Part shown: piece after piece, positions 5,956-6,021 of the stretch
How the letters are laid out: each line of letters starts with the position of its first letter
How positions within the stretch are numbered: the stretch's first letter is position 1
Source: CAYSAA01 sp964428905
Lineage (GTDB): Bacteria; Atribacterota; Phoenicimicrobiia; Phoenicimicrobiales; Stramentimicrobiaceae
Length of the DNA stretch: 6,021 bases
Reading direction: 5' to 3'
NCBI GenBank assembly: GCA_964428905.1
Contig: CAYSAA010000079.1
Location: 1-6,021, forward strand
Notes under the pieces: generated by a model
Told to the model about the DNA's origin: nothing
Seen by the model: the letters and a program-made list of their open reading frames with translations, nothing else
Databases searched by the model: none
Translations under genes and position numbers: made by a program

Positions 5956-6021
5956 TTAGACCTTCAATTGGATAGTAAACATCACACCCGCATAGAAGTT
6001 GGTTTTAAGAACTCCTAAAAA
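5956..6021 (-). CDS. C-terminal end of an unidentified upstream gene (partial)
   Basis: The minus strand is open from the window edge to a TAA at 5958-5956, giving 21 residues (FLGVLKTNFYAGVMFTIQLK, then V). The other two minus frames are closed within the first few codons, and the stop lies only 13 bases before the kinase ATG, as expected for the preceding operon gene. The last 13 residues alternate hydrophobic and polar like an amphipathic beta strand. That is too little to name a family. It could also be a chance open frame. Confidence 0.5.
   Translation of the reverse strand, partial: FLGVLKTNFYAGVMFTIQLKV

Overview
The window holds part of a sugar-uptake and catabolism locus in which every gene runs on the minus strand. 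The DNA is AT-rich. Start codons are preceded by good AAGGAGG-like ribosome binding sites, and the one clear promoter has near-consensus housekeeping-sigma boxes, so this is a bacterium. The only secreted protein, a sugar-binding protein, has a signal peptide but no convincing lipobox. That fits a cell with an outer membrane and periplasm (for example Atribacterota, Thermotogota or a diderm Firmicute) better than a typical monoderm Firmicute. This assignment is tentative and rests on no database search.

Layout in the direction of transcription (right to left): (a) 5956-6021, the last 21 codons of an unidentified gene; (b) 5025-5942, a fructokinase-like PfkB sugar kinase; (c) 3841-4986, a second, longer PfkB kinase of another subfamily; (d) 3260-3793, a cupin-type D-lyxose (D-mannose) isomerase; (e) 2160-3230, a DUF4432 aldose-epimerase-like protein; (f) 836-1996, a ROK-family repressor with its own promoter and a near-perfect palindromic operator; (g) 1-654, the N-terminal 218 residues of a periplasmic sugar-binding protein of an ABC importer, cut by the window edge.

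Genes (a) to (e) are separated by only 13 to 47 bases and look like one operon whose promoter lies beyond the right edge. The likely scheme is this: the importer brings in a free aldose, the DUF4432 protein handles the anomer or a related epimerisation, the isomerase converts the aldose to a ketose (D-lyxose to D-xylulose or D-mannose to D-fructose), and one or both PfkB kinases phosphorylate the ketose. The ROK repressor probably senses the sugar or an intermediate and represses its own promoter at 2041-2069. The pathway is inferred from family membership and gene order, and the true substrate cannot be fixed from sequence alone.

No rRNA, tRNA, CRISPR array, insertion sequence or phage gene was seen. 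The most notable points are the operator placed over the transcription start of the repressor gene, the loss of the usual zinc-binding cysteines in the repressor, the pairing of two unlike PfkB kinases with a lyxose isomerase, a perfect 10-bp inverted repeat between two operon genes, and a near-ideal Shine-Dalgarno sequence with no standard start codon after it. The window looks like a regulated sugar-utilisation locus rather than a wholly new kind of system.
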